A stretch of 38,013 nucleotides of DNA from Myxococcaceae bacterium (GCA_004297725.1 SCUS01000142.1:1-38013), one strand, 5' to 3'. Shown: positions 1-7,932, counted from the first letter of the stretch. Numbers and translations: made by a program. The notes: a model not told the origin generated them from the letters alone.

Positions 1-6
1 ACTTCA

Positions 7-40
7 GCGGTTGCAGGCCCGAAGGGCCGACCGCAACCGC
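7..40. repeat. two-tier hairpin near the left edge
   Basis: Outer arms GCGGTTGC (7-14) and GCAACCGC (33-40) are perfectly complementary. An inner pair, GGCCC (16-20) and GGGCC (24-28), closes on the loop GAA. No T-tract follows on either strand. It could be the end of a transcript entering from the left or a structured intergenic element. The 181-base stretch left of the first gene holds no convincing coding sequence. Confidence 0.45.
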
Positions 41-139
41 GGAGTCGGCGGTGTCTCGATGGCGTCCACACCAGAAACGCGCTTGCGCGCAACGCCGTGA
101 ACATTCCGGGAAGGATCAGTGCAGAAGCACGCGGCAACG

Positions 140-167
140 GGCCTTGAGAGGGGTGGCCTTGAGAGGG
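140..167. repeat. short direct repeat, two copies of a 13-bp unit
   Basis: GGCCTTGAGAGGG occurs at 140-152 and again at 155-167, separated by two bases. The second copy supplies one arm of the hairpin at 161-178. It lies in the short non-coding stretch after the dehydrogenase gene. Two copies only, so it may be a local duplication with no function. Confidence 0.5.
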
Positions 168-178
168 ATGCCCCTCTC
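161..178 (-). terminator. hairpin just after the isocitrate dehydrogenase stop codon
   Basis: GAGAGGG (161-167) pairs perfectly with CCCTCTC (172-178) over a four-base loop, beginning three bases beyond the minus-strand stop codon. The position suits a transcription end for the dehydrogenase gene. No run of U follows, so it is not a textbook intrinsic terminator; it may only protect the 3' end. Confidence 0.4.
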
Positions 179-181
179 TCC

Positions 182-1183
182 TCAGCTCAGCCGCTTCGCC
201 AGCGTCTCCGCGAAGGCCATGGTGCCGACGTTGCCGCCCAGGTCGTAGGTGCGCACGTCGGTCTCCCCGTAGAGCCACGCCACGGCGCTCTCCACCCGGC
301 TCGCCGCCTCCCGCTCTCCCATCGCGTGAAGCATCATCGCCGCCGACAGGATGAGCGCCGTCGGGTTGGCGATGCCCTTGCCCGCGATGTCGGGAGCGCT
401 GCCGTGCACGGCCTCGAAGACCGCGCAGTTCTCTCCGAAGTTGGCGCCGGGCACCACCCCGAGGCCGCCGACGAGGCCCGCGCAGAGGTCGCTCAGGATG
501 TCGCCATAGAGGTTGTCCATCACCAGCACGTCGTAGCGAGAGGGGTCTCGCACCAGCTGCATGCAGCACGCGTCGACGATGGCCTCGTTGGCCTCGATGT
601 CGGGGAAGCGCTTGGACACCCGCCGCGTCACGTCGAGGAACATCCCGTCGGTGAGCTTCATGATGTTGGCCTTGTGCACCGTGGTCACCTTCTTCCGGCC
701 GTTGCTGCGCGCATACCTGAACGCGTACTCCGCGATGCGCTGGCAGGCCCGCTCGGTCACGATCTTCAGGCTCTCCGCCACGCCCGGGACCACCATGTGC
801 TCGACGCCCGAGTAGAGGCCCTCGGTGTTCTCCCTCACGATCACCAGGTCGACGTCCTCGTAGCGTGAGGGAACACCCTTGATGCTCTTCACCGGGCGCA
901 CGCACGCGTAGAGGTCGAGCGCCCGACGGAGCGTCACGTTCACCGAGCGGAAGCCCGATCCGATGGGCGTCCCCACGGGGCCCTTCAGCGCGATGCGGTT
1001 GCGCCGCACCGACTCGATGGCCTCGTCGGGGCACGGGTTGCCGTACTTCTCCGCCGCCGCCGCGCCCGCCTCGTAGGGCTCCCAGTGCACCTTCACCCCC
1101 GTGGCCGCCACCACGAGCTGGGTCGCCGCCGTCACCTCGGGGCCGATGCCATCACCCGGAATCAACGTGACCGTGTACTCCAT
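182..1183 (-). CDS. NAD-dependent isocitrate dehydrogenase (isocitrate/isopropylmalate dehydrogenase family)
   Basis: The 333-residue protein belongs to the beta-decarboxylating dehydrogenases, which oxidise and decarboxylate 2-hydroxy acids with NAD(P) and a divalent metal. Seen in the sequence: the N-terminal IPGDGIGPE motif; the isocitrate-type substrate motif GSGFRSVNVTLRR (Ser80, Asn82, Arg86); the RENTEGLYSG loop; a metal-binding DNLYGDILSD segment; and HGSAPDIAGK. The Asp265-Ile266 pair in that last motif is the signature of NAD rather than NADP use. Length and motifs resemble the NAD-IDH of bacteria and the mitochondrial IDH3 catalytic subunit, so it should run the isocitrate to 2-oxoglutarate step of the TCA cycle. 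The ATG start is preceded by GAGG four bases upstream; a longer in-frame extension has no family similarity. Isopropylmalate or homoisocitrate dehydrogenase is the alternative, less likely given the substrate motif. Confidence 0.88.
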   Translation of the reverse strand: MEYTVTLIPGDGIGPEVTAATQLVVAATGVKVHWEPYEAGAAAAEKYGNPCPDEAIESVRRNRIALKGPVGTPIGSGFRSVNVTLRRALDLYACVRPVKSIKGVPSRYEDVDLVIVRENTEGLYSGVEHMVVPGVAESLKIVTERACQRIAEYAFRYARSNGRKKVTTVHKANIMKLTDGMFLDVTRRVSKRFPDIEANEAIVDACCMQLVRDPSRYDVLVMDNLYGDILSDLCAGLVGGLGVVPGANFGENCAVFEAVHGSAPDIAGKGIANPTALILSAAMMLHAMGEREAASRVESAVAWLYGETDVRTYDLGGNVGTMAFAETLAKRLS

Positions 1184-1350
1184 TGTGCCTCTCGCTCCTC
1201 CGGGCCTTGCGGTAGCTGATCGCTCGGCCGCCGGTCTACCGATAACTTCCTGACGCTCTGCGTCGCGCCAGCCGTGAGACATCCCGTGTGCGACAGGGCC
1301 TGCGGATTGCACAGCCCCCGTGAGAGACTCGAAGCGCTTATGGAGGCGGT
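1184..1350. promoter_or_regulatory. divergent intergenic region (dehydrogenase / lipoprotein)
   Basis: These 167 bases separate two genes read in opposite directions, so both promoters must lie here or overlap the gene starts. GGAGG at 1342-1346 is the ribosome site of the rightward gene. No -35/-10 pair stands out on either strand. Confidence 0.4.
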
Positions 1351-1884
1351 GTGCTGATGCGACGTGCGATCCTGCTGTCGGCAGGGATGTTTCTTGGGTG
1401 TGCCAGCACCATCGATGGCACAGGTGGCCTCGACGGTGGCCGTGACGCGGGCGGCGACGCGGCCTCCCGGCGCGACGCCCCGGCCGACGCGAGGGACGTG
1501 CCCTATTTCGACACCAACGCCTATGACGTCTTCCGGGAGGACGCCTGCCCCGGCACCCGTCCACCCGCGCAGCGCGCCTACGAGTGCGACCCGCTCTCCC
1601 GCGCTGGCTGCCCGGTGGGTCAGGGCTGCTATGCCTTCATCGAATACCCGATGGTGCGCTGCGGCAGCGAGATCTACCGCGCTCGCTGCTTCGACGTGGG
1701 CAGCACCGAGCCCGGGCTCTTCTGTCGCAGCGGCACCGAGTGCTCCGCGGGGTCGGGGTGCTTCGTCACCGGCGCCATGAACCGCTGCCTCCGCCTCTGC
1801 CGGCTCGACGGCACCGAGCCTCGGTGCCAGCGCGGCACGGTGTGTGAGCCCACCGACCTGCCGGACTTCGGTGCATGCCAGTGA
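1351..1884 (+). CDS. Cys-rich predicted lipoprotein, function unknown
   Basis: The 177-residue product starts with a short basic and hydrophobic stretch ending in a lipobox (FLGC, Cys17), so it is probably exported and lipid-anchored. A Gly/Asp/Ala-rich linker (about residues 20-50) follows, then a globular part with some 14 cysteines, presumably disulfide-bonded outside the cytoplasm. No catalytic motif or named domain is recognised. GTG at 1351 lies four bases after GGAGG; an in-frame ATG at 1357, ten bases after it, is equally possible and would shorten the protein by two residues. The stop codon overlaps the next lipoprotein gene by 10 nt, so the two are almost certainly co-transcribed and translationally coupled. 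Confidence 0.75.
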   Translation: MLMRRAILLSAGMFLGCASTIDGTGGLDGGRDAGGDAASRRDAPADARDVPYFDTNAYDVFREDACPGTRPPAQRAYECDPLSRAGCPVGQGCYAFIEYPMVRCGSEIYRARCFDVGSTEPGLFCRSGTECSAGSGCFVTGAMNRCLRLCRLDGTEPRCQRGTVCEPTDLPDFGACQ

Positions 1885-3449
1885 GCACCCGGTGGCGACT
1901 CGGCCTGCTCCCCTGGGCGCTGCTCGGCTGCGGCGCCCGGACGGGCCTGGAGGTGCGCGACGCGGGCCCCTTGCCCCCGCAGTGCGTGACCGACCAGGAC
2001 TGCGACGACCGGGCCTTCTGCAACGGCCAGGAGAGCTGCCAGGAGGAGCGCTGCGTCCCCGGCGCTCCGCTGGTGTGCCTGGGCAGCACCGCGTGCTCGA
2101 CGGTGGCCTGCGACGAGGAGGCCCGCGCCTGCCGCACCACCCCCGCCACGGAGGACCGCGACCGCGACGGCTTCCGCGCGCCGAGGGCGGGAACCTCGCC
2201 CGGTGCGCCGGACCGCTGCGGCGACGACTGCGACGACGGCGACCCGGAGGTGCACCCCGGCGCGGTCGAGCGCTGCAACGGCGTCGACGACGACTGCAAC
2301 GGGATCATCGACGACAACGCCACGCTGACGCCCACCGGGGAGGCGGTGAGGGTGAGCGAGGCGGCGGTGGCCCCGAGCGGCCCGGGCGGAGTCCAATGGA
2401 CGGGGTCGCGCTATGGGGTGAGCTACTGGGGATACGACAGCGGCAGGGCGCATGTGTACTTCCGGCAGATCGATCGGACCGGCGCTCCCTCGGCGATGCA
2501 GCAGCAGGTGACCACCACGCCCAACGACGCCTTCGGGGCGGCCCTCGCCTGGAACGGCCGGGTGCTCGGCGCCGTGTGGCAGGACCGGCGAGATCCCTCC
2601 GGGGGATATGAGATCTATTTCAATCGACTGACGCCGGAGGGGGAGCGGCTCGGGCCCGATCAGCGCATCTCCTTCGCCCGGGGCTTCTCGGTAAACCCCG
2701 CCATCGTCTGGACAGGAGAGGAGTTTCTGCTGGTCTGGCAGGACGAGCGCGACTCCGTGGGCGAAGGGGGATATGAGATCTATGCGCAGCGGGTCGACGC
2801 CGAGGGGAGGCTGATACAGCCCAATCAGCGGCTGACCCGGGAGCCCTCCAACAGCGAGGCGCCCTCGGTGGCCGTCCACGACGGGGGCGTCGCCGTCGCC
2901 TGGATGGACGGGCGCAGCGGCCGTCGCGCGGTGTGGTTCGCCACCTTCACCCGTGGGCTCACCCGGGTCACCGTCGACCGGCAGGTGTCTCCGGTCAACC
3001 AGAGCGCGGTGGCCCCGCAGCTCGTCTGGAACCGCGACCGCTGGATGCTCGCCTGGTACGACGACGACGAGGCCTCCCCCGACCACGAGCTGTGGGGCGC
3101 CACGCGCGACGCCTCGGGCAACCCCCTGGTGGCCGCCCGGCGCCTCACCACGGACGCGGGCTTCAGCCGATATCCGAGCCTGCTGCCACTGGGCGACCGG
3201 GTGCTGGTGGCCTGGGCCGACGACCGCGACGGCGCGCAGTATTCGTTGTGGGCAAGGGTGTTCAATACCGACTTCTCACCATTGAGCGCGGAGTCCCGGG
3301 TGACGCGCACCGCGATGGGCCCCACGGCGAGCGTGTATCCGTCGCTCGCGAGAGGGCCGGAGGGCGACGTGGGGGTGCTCTTCCGCGATCAGCGGGAGGG
3401 GCGCATCCAGGCGTGGTTCACCCGGCTGCGGTGCGCGATTCCGCGGTAG
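1875..3449 (+). CDS. lipoprotein with MopE-type metal-binding motif and propeller-like repeats
   Basis: The 524-residue protein has a signal peptide ending in a lipobox (LLGC, Cys19), followed at once by GARTGL. A Cys-rich segment (about residues 35-90) precedes a MopE-type motif (about 94-140): an Asp-rich DRDRDGF turn, GDDCDDGDPE, then PGAVERCNGVDDDCNG. That family is known as a putative metal-binding motif, named after the copper-binding methanotroph protein MopE. The remainder (about 145-520) contains repeated strands with VWQDRRD, VWQDERD, AWMDGRSG, AWYDDDE and AWADDRDG turns spaced roughly 45-60 residues apart, typical of a beta-propeller. It is probably a surface lipoprotein. It overlaps the upstream lipoprotein gene by 10 nt and converges, with a 3-nt gap, on the VWA lipoprotein that shares its CGARTGL start. 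The ligand is unknown. Confidence 0.78.
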   Translation: MPVSTRWRLGLLPWALLGCGARTGLEVRDAGPLPPQCVTDQDCDDRAFCNGQESCQEERCVPGAPLVCLGSTACSTVACDEEARACRTTPATEDRDRDGFRAPRAGTSPGAPDRCGDDCDDGDPEVHPGAVERCNGVDDDCNGIIDDNATLTPTGEAVRVSEAAVAPSGPGGVQWTGSRYGVSYWGYDSGRAHVYFRQIDRTGAPSAMQQQVTTTPNDAFGAALAWNGRVLGAVWQDRRDPSGGYEIYFNRLTPEGERLGPDQRISFARGFSVNPAIVWTGEEFLLVWQDERDSVGEGGYEIYAQRVDAEGRLIQPNQRLTREPSNSEAPSVAVHDGGVAVAWMDGRSGRRAVWFATFTRGLTRVTVDRQVSPVNQSAVAPQLVWNRDRWMLAWYDDDEASPDHELWGATRDASGNPLVAARRLTTDAGFSRYPSLLPLGDRVLVAWADDRDGAQYSLWARVFNTDFSPLSAESRVTRTAMGPTASVYPSLARGPEGDVGVLFRDQREGRIQAWFTRLRCAIPR

Positions 3450-3463
3450 GTGTCAGTCGCGCA
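3432..3463. terminator. inverted repeat across a convergent gene junction
   Basis: TGCGCGA (3432-3438) and TCGCGCA (3457-3463) are perfectly complementary across the two facing stop codons, which are only 3 nt apart. A structure here could stop or slow transcription from both sides. There is no T-tract and the loop is 18 bases, so the call is tentative. Confidence 0.25.
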
Positions 3464-4787
3464 GCCCGGCGTCGTTGAACTCGATGCCGGGGTCGTTGCA
3501 GCCGCTCTTGTCTTCGCCAGGGATCACGATGACCACGTCCTGCGAGCCGAGGTTGGCGCGGCCGTCGCCGAAGAACTGCACCCTCGCCGGGAAGCGCTGC
3601 GCGGTCGCCATGCGGGGGAGACGGTTCTGCAGGTCGAGCGCGAAGGTGAGCCGGGTGCCCGGGACCACCCCGTAGAAGGTCGTGCCGTCGAGGCGCTCGA
3701 TGTTGGTCATCGGGGCGGCGGAGGCGGGGCGCACCGCCAGCACGAACTGCGACGCAGGATGCGTCGGGTCGAGGTCGATGAGCCGCGCCGAGGCGTTGAA
3801 GCGCACCTGCTGGGTGAAGGTCTCCACCGCGGCCACCACCCGGGTGTCGAGGTCGCGGCCGTCGGCGCCGATGTCGAAGACCAGCGGGGCGCCCGAGGCG
3901 GTCACCGAGGCGGTGTCGATGGCGAGGCGGCGCATGTCGTCGCGGCCCGAGAAGGGAGCCACGCCGGAGCTGATGCCGATGATCCTGGCGTTGAGGGTGC
4001 GCAGCGCCGCCAGGGCCTCTTCGTAGACGTGAGGGCCTCGCGCTGCGGCGCAGGCGGGGCGGCTCGGGGGGCAGCTCGCCGGGGTGACGAAGGAGCCGTT
4101 GTTGTAGCTGTTGAGGTTGAGCGGGCCGTTGTGCGAGGGCGCGTCGGCCACCAGCACGATGATGGGCTGGGCGTTGGGGCGCAGGCAGCCGTAGCCCAGT
4201 CGGCCAGGGACGGGGCAGGCCGCGCGGGGGGTGATCCAGGGGAAATACCCTTCGCCGGTGGCCACCTGGTAGAGGGCCTCGATCATGGCCTCGGGGTTGT
4301 CTCCGCCGCCTCCGGTGACGATGCCGTCGACGGCGCCCTGCACGTTGGCGATGCCGCGGTCGATGGGGGAGACGAGGGTGAAGGGGATGTCCGTCGGGTC
4401 GCCGTAGTCGACGTTGTTGGGCGCGCGGAGGGGGAAGTCGGCGTAGGTGGCCACGCCGAACTGCACGTCGTCGATGGCGCGGGCGATGGCCGGGACGATG
4501 CTGCGCTGGAGGTTGGCCTTGATGTTGTCGATCTCGCCGTCCATCGAGCCGGTGCGGTCGATGATGAAGAAGACGTCGGCGACGCTGACCTGGGGGCGGG
4601 TCTCGAGGTTGACCGTGATGACCCCGGCGTCTTCGGTGAGCTCGATGCAGGTCTCCGGCGGCCTCGGCCTCGGCGAGTCGACCGGGGGCGAGTCGGTGAG
4701 CACGTCAGGGACCCTCAACCCCGTGCGGGCGCCGCACCCGACAACCGTCGCGAGCAGCAGCGGAGCGACCCGAACGAGGCGGTTCAT
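3453..4787 (-). CDS. VWA-domain lipoprotein
   Basis: The 444-residue protein begins with a signal peptide and lipobox (VVGC, Cys18) followed directly by GARTGL, as in the neighbouring lipoprotein. After a Pro/Asp-rich linker comes a von Willebrand factor A domain (about residues 68-340). Its MIDAS metal site is visible as DRTGS (Asp77, Thr79, Ser81), with further candidate residues in the ATYAD and VADAPSHN segments. VWA domains bind proteins through a metal ion, so an adhesive or assembly role at the cell surface is likely; no partner is evident. ATG at 4787 was chosen because it gives a normal lipoprotein signal; a GTG 36 nt upstream would add 12 residues ahead of it. No clear Shine-Dalgarno precedes either. 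It lies 43 nt after the HAD-like gene, probably in the same transcript. Confidence 0.8.
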   Translation of the reverse strand: MNRLVRVAPLLLATVVGCGARTGLRVPDVLTDSPPVDSPRPRPPETCIELTEDAGVITVNLETRPQVSVADVFFIIDRTGSMDGEIDNIKANLQRSIVPAIARAIDDVQFGVATYADFPLRAPNNVDYGDPTDIPFTLVSPIDRGIANVQGAVDGIVTGGGGDNPEAMIEALYQVATGEGYFPWITPRAACPVPGRLGYGCLRPNAQPIIVLVADAPSHNGPLNLNSYNNGSFVTPASCPPSRPACAAARGPHVYEEALAALRTLNARIIGISSGVAPFSGRDDMRRLAIDTASVTASGAPLVFDIGADGRDLDTRVVAAVETFTQQVRFNASARLIDLDPTHPASQFVLAVRPASAAPMTNIERLDGTTFYGVVPGTRLTFALDLQNRLPRMATAQRFPARVQFFGDGRANLGSQDVVIVIPGEDKSGCNDPGIEFNDAGLRD

Positions 4788-4830
4788 GCGGGCAGTGTAG
4801 AGAGAGGGGACGGGAGCGTCCACCCGCGGA

Positions 4831-5892
4831 CTACTCGCCCGATGACGAGCGAGAGCGCTCCTTCACGCGCACCCGGGCCGCGTCGCGGGCGGCCTCCCAG
4901 CGGGCGCGGTCGTCGGCGAGCGCGTCGAGGTAGTCGATGGCCACCTCGGGCGGTGGCTCTCCCGGAGGGGGAGTGTCTTGAAGGGCGTCGGCGAGGTCGA
5001 CCAGCTCGTCGGCGGTGAGGTCGAGCTGCGGGGCGCTGTCTCCGAGGGCCTTTGCGATGTGGAGCACCACGTCGGGGCCGAGGTCGCCGCGGCGCACCAG
5101 GGCGTGGAGGCTCTCGGCGATCTCGGGCACCGAGAGCTGCGTCTCGGTGTGCACCGCGGCGGCGATGGGGGCGAGCACGTCGGTGCCGAGGAGCCCGTCG
5201 GAGAGCAGCACCGCGGCGGCCTGGAGGTAGTTGGAGACCGGCACCACGCGGGGGCCGTAGATGCGGAAGAAGCCCGGGTCGCTGCGGCGCTCGAGGTGGA
5301 TGAAGATGCGACGGACGAAGTCTCCGCGGGCGGTGCGGTGCACGAGGCGGATGATCTCGGACACCACGTCGGCGTAGGTGCGGGACTGCTCCAGCACGGC
5401 GGTGAGCTGGCGGTCGGAGACCTTGCCCGCGAGCACGTCGGCGTAGAGGGAGTAGACGAGCGCGTCGGCCTCGGCGTCGTCGCCGAAGAGGGTCTCCGAG
5501 ACCCCCTGGGGGACCCGGGTGCGGGCGTCGAGGAGGGCGGGGAGCTTGTAGCCGACCTGGTCACGGAGGGCGCGGAAGCGCAGCCGGAGGATGTTGCGCA
5601 CCGAGGGCTTGAGGGTGAACTCGTCCCACACGATGCCGTCGAGGCGGAGCTTGGACTCCAGCGTGCCGCGCATCTGCTCGGGGCTGCCGGAGAGGATGGT
5701 GACCCGGCTGGGCTGGTGCAGCCGGAGGGCGCGGATGAGCCGCGCGGCGCCGGGCACGGAGCGCTTGGTCTCGGGGGTCTCGACGGCGGTGCGGAGGAGG
5801 TCGAGCCAGTGGTCGAACTCCGTGTGGAGGTAGGTCTTGTCGAGGTCCCAGCGGAAGACGTGCTGGGGGGCGGACGAGGGGTCGCGACTCAC
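4831..5892 (-). CDS. HAD-superfamily phosphatase-like protein (App1-like)
   Basis: The 353-residue protein carries the HAD hydrolase signature in its first half. Motif I is WDLDKT (nucleophile Asp16, acid/base Asp18), motif II is ILSGS (Ser68), a motif-III Lys lies in FTLKPS (Lys95), and GDDAEAD (Asp138/139) is the metal site. The layout resembles the catalytic domain of App1 phosphatidate phosphatases, so a lipid or small-molecule phosphomonoester is a plausible substrate, but this is inference. The C-terminal half (about 145-340) is mostly helical and unrecognised. No signal peptide is seen, so it should be cytoplasmic, unlike its two exported neighbours. Its GTG start overlaps the TGA of the upstream MYXO-CTERM gene in a GTGA, which fixes the start and implies translational coupling. 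Confidence 0.72.
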   Translation of the reverse strand: MSRDPSSAPQHVFRWDLDKTYLHTEFDHWLDLLRTAVETPETKRSVPGAARLIRALRLHQPSRVTILSGSPEQMRGTLESKLRLDGIVWDEFTLKPSVRNILRLRFRALRDQVGYKLPALLDARTRVPQGVSETLFGDDAEADALVYSLYADVLAGKVSDRQLTAVLEQSRTYADVVSEIIRLVHRTARGDFVRRIFIHLERRSDPGFFRIYGPRVVPVSNYLQAAAVLLSDGLLGTDVLAPIAAAVHTETQLSVPEIAESLHALVRRGDLGPDVVLHIAKALGDSAPQLDLTADELVDLADALQDTPPPGEPPPEVAIDYLDALADDRARWEAARDAARVRVKERSRSSSGE

Positions 5893-7472
5893 GCCACGGA
5901 CGGTACCACCACGCGAGCGCCGGAGGCACGGCGTCGGCGACGACGCACGAGGCCGAGCGCCAGGCCGAGCGCCGCGAGGGGCGCGGCGGAGGTCCCGGTG
6001 GCGGGCGCGGTGGTGGAGCAGGCGCAGCCACCCTGGGCGCGAGGGGCCACGAGCGTCGCGGCGTCGTCGACGAGGGGGACGTCGCCAGCGTCGGGGGTCC
6101 CGGCGTCGGCGGGGGCGCCGGTGTCGGCGGGGGCGCCGGTGTCGGCGGGGCCGGCGTCGCGGGGGCCCGCGTCGGGGGGCTCGACGTAGGGCGTGGTGGC
6201 CACGAGGCGGGAGAGGTTGCCGCTGGCCGTGTCGTATCCGAGGGCGCACGACTCGATGGCCTGGTCGAACTCCGCCGCGAGGTCGTCGTCGACCTGGTCG
6301 GGCTGCACCCAGAGCACCCAGACCACGTCGAGGTCGCGAGGGGTGTCGGGGTAGGCCGGAGAGCGGCGCCCGTTGGCGGCGATGACGTCGTCGATGGAGA
6401 CCTCCACCCGTCGGCCTCGGATGGTCACCTGTCGCCCGGAGTACTCGGGCGCCGTGTCGCGGTCGACGTTGCGAGGGAGCTGCGTGGCGTTGGCGATGAG
6501 GAAGGTCGGGCGCACCGCGCTCGCAGGCACCAGGCCCATGTTGTAGAGGTCGAAGTCCGAGAAGCGGAACGACGGGCGCTCGGTGCGAAACTCCCCGGGG
6601 GCGATCTCCGTCCAGAGGTTGCCTTCCATGGGCGATCCGCCGGTGTTGAAGAAGTAGCTCCAGTGCGCGCGGTTGACGGTCATGCCGTTGATCTCGTTGC
6701 CGCGGCCGAGCAGCGCGTCCCGGGTGAGGGGACCCATCGGGGCCACGGCTCCGTCGGCGGTCGCCCCGTCCTGCGTCGCGGCGTCGGTGGCGGCGACGGC
6801 GTCGGCGGTGGCCACGTCGGCGGCGGAGCCCGCATCCGAGGCCGCATCGACCGGGAGGCTCGCGTCGACGCCAGGGGTCATGGCGTCGTCGGGGATGCCG
6901 GCGTCGTTGGAGGTTCCGGCGTCGGGCGAGCCCTGCGGGAAGGGGGTGATCTCCAGCCGCGGGCCGTAGCGGTGACCGAACTCCTGCGTGCAGATGAGGT
7001 AGCGCCCGAAGTTGATCGAGCGGGGGTCGGTGTAGAAGCGCAGGGAGTTGAGGTAGAGGAAGCCGTCGAGGGGGAAGGCGGTGCTCAGCGCGCGGTTGTT
7101 GTCGAAGACCTCGGCGCGGGCGTCGGAGCTGCTGCGCTGGCCGATGCCCCGCACGTCGTTGCGGATCGGGAGGTAGAAGGCCAGCGGCTGCTGCGTGCTG
7201 GGGAGCTGCATCGTGGCGAGGTAGCGCCCCTGGTGGAAGCCCTCGACCTCGCTGAGCGCCGTGGTGGCCTCGTAGATGAACGTGTACATCTCCCGGGTGT
7301 TGGTGACCGGGAGGTTCTCTCCGTAGACGGGGTCGGCGGGGTCGTCGGTGAGGATGTACCCGTGGCGGGTGACGCGGGCCACGACGATGGCCTCGGCGGC
7401 CGGGGCGATCAGGGAGAGCGCCGTGGCGGAGAGCGCGACGGCGGAGATCAGGCGGCGGGGGGCGGGCTTCAC
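5889..7472 (-). CDS. exported protein with MYXO-CTERM-like sorting signal and degenerate zincin motif
   Basis: The 527-residue protein has a classical signal peptide (PAPRR then a hydrophobic stretch, probable cut after AEA at residue 28). The ectodomain contains CTQEFGHRYGP (Glu164, His167), which looks like a metalloprotease HExxH helix whose first His is Gln163. A Pro/Asp/Ala/Gly-rich low-complexity insert (about 180-245) interrupts the domain. After a second such linker the C-terminus shows GCACS (Cys483, Cys485), a hydrophobic segment and six arginines, the pattern of MYXO-CTERM signals. In Myxococcota that signal directs proteins for processing and surface display. The GTG at 7472 was chosen because GAGG (7480-7483) lies seven bases before it; another GTG at 7485-7487 has no such site. 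First gene of a three-gene minus-strand set. Confidence 0.75.
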   Translation of the reverse strand: MKPAPRRLISAVALSATALSLIAPAAEAIVVARVTRHGYILTDDPADPVYGENLPVTNTREMYTFIYEATTALSEVEGFHQGRYLATMQLPSTQQPLAFYLPIRNDVRGIGQRSSSDARAEVFDNNRALSTAFPLDGFLYLNSLRFYTDPRSINFGRYLICTQEFGHRYGPRLEITPFPQGSPDAGTSNDAGIPDDAMTPGVDASLPVDAASDAGSAADVATADAVAATDAATQDGATADGAVAPMGPLTRDALLGRGNEINGMTVNRAHWSYFFNTGGSPMEGNLWTEIAPGEFRTERPSFRFSDFDLYNMGLVPASAVRPTFLIANATQLPRNVDRDTAPEYSGRQVTIRGRRVEVSIDDVIAANGRRSPAYPDTPRDLDVVWVLWVQPDQVDDDLAAEFDQAIESCALGYDTASGNLSRLVATTPYVEPPDAGPRDAGPADTGAPADTGAPADAGTPDAGDVPLVDDAATLVAPRAQGGCACSTTAPATGTSAAPLAALGLALGLVRRRRRRASGARVVVPSVA

Positions 7473-7624
7473 GAGCGGACCTCTCACGGGCGGGCGATGG
7501 AGGGCGCGGACCCTATCACCGCCGCGTCAGCACGGAAACTGCGCGGGCGCTGTGGCGCAGGCTCCACGGAAAGCGTCGTCAGGGGTGCACAGCGCGGGGG
7601 TCGAGGCGTATAGGCAGCAGCGCA
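7473..7624. promoter_or_regulatory. divergent intergenic region
   Basis: These 152 bases lie between genes read away from each other. On the plus strand TATAGG (7609-7614) resembles a -10 box but is too close to the GTG at 7625 to leave a normal leader, and it has only a poor -35 partner. Nothing stronger is visible. Confidence 0.35.
7480..7483 (-). promoter_or_regulatory. ribosome binding site deciding the MYXO-CTERM gene start
   Basis: GAGG on the minus strand lies seven bases before the GTG at 7470-7472. The competing upstream GTG at 7485-7487 would place this site inside the gene. Confidence 0.5.
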
Positions 7625-7918
7625 GTGAGCAGCGGTGACGGTCCGAATGCGTATCGGGACGAGCGGGCGACGCTCGCGGCGGAGAACGCGCGGCTCAAGG
7701 CCGAGCTGGCGGCCCTCCAGGGGGCGCGGCGGTCGGGCCTGGGCCGGGCCTCGCTGGCGGCGGCGACGGTGGCCGCGGACGCGTGGGTGTTCACGCTGAT
7801 CGTGGGCTGGGTCAACGCCCCGAGCGACGCCGGGGTGTGGCTGGGCTGGGGCGTGGCGGTGCTCACCGTGGGGTTGAACGTCGCGGTAGCGCAGCGGGTG
7901 CTGCGCTCGCGGGTCTGA
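7625..7918 (+). CDS. small coiled-coil membrane protein, unknown function
   Basis: The 97-residue product has an N-terminal heptad-rich segment (about residues 10-33, Leu/Ala/Glu/Arg) that should form a short coiled coil. Two hydrophobic stretches follow (about 45-62 and 70-88), each long enough to cross the membrane. No family is recognised. It starts at a GTG with only a weak purine stretch upstream, so the exact start is uncertain. The Band 7 gene begins 14 nt downstream, which suggests one operon; a small membrane protein coupled to an SPFH scaffold protein is a reasonable but unproven idea. Confidence 0.55.
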   Translation: MSSGDGPNAYRDERATLAAENARLKAELAALQGARRSGLGRASLAAATVAADAWVFTLIVGWVNAPSDAGVWLGWGVAVLTVGLNVAVAQRVLRSRV

Positions 7919-7932
7919 GAGGCAAAGCAGCA

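Noticed and set aside
51..248. Small open frame at the left edge
   Set aside because: It crosses a hairpin and a direct repeat and overlaps the end of the dehydrogenase gene; its composition is Arg-rich and it has no ribosome site.
182..1183. 3-isopropylmalate dehydrogenase (LeuB)
   Set aside because: The substrate motif GSGFRSVNVTLRR and adjacent YACVRP are of the isocitrate type, and no leucine-pathway genes are nearby.
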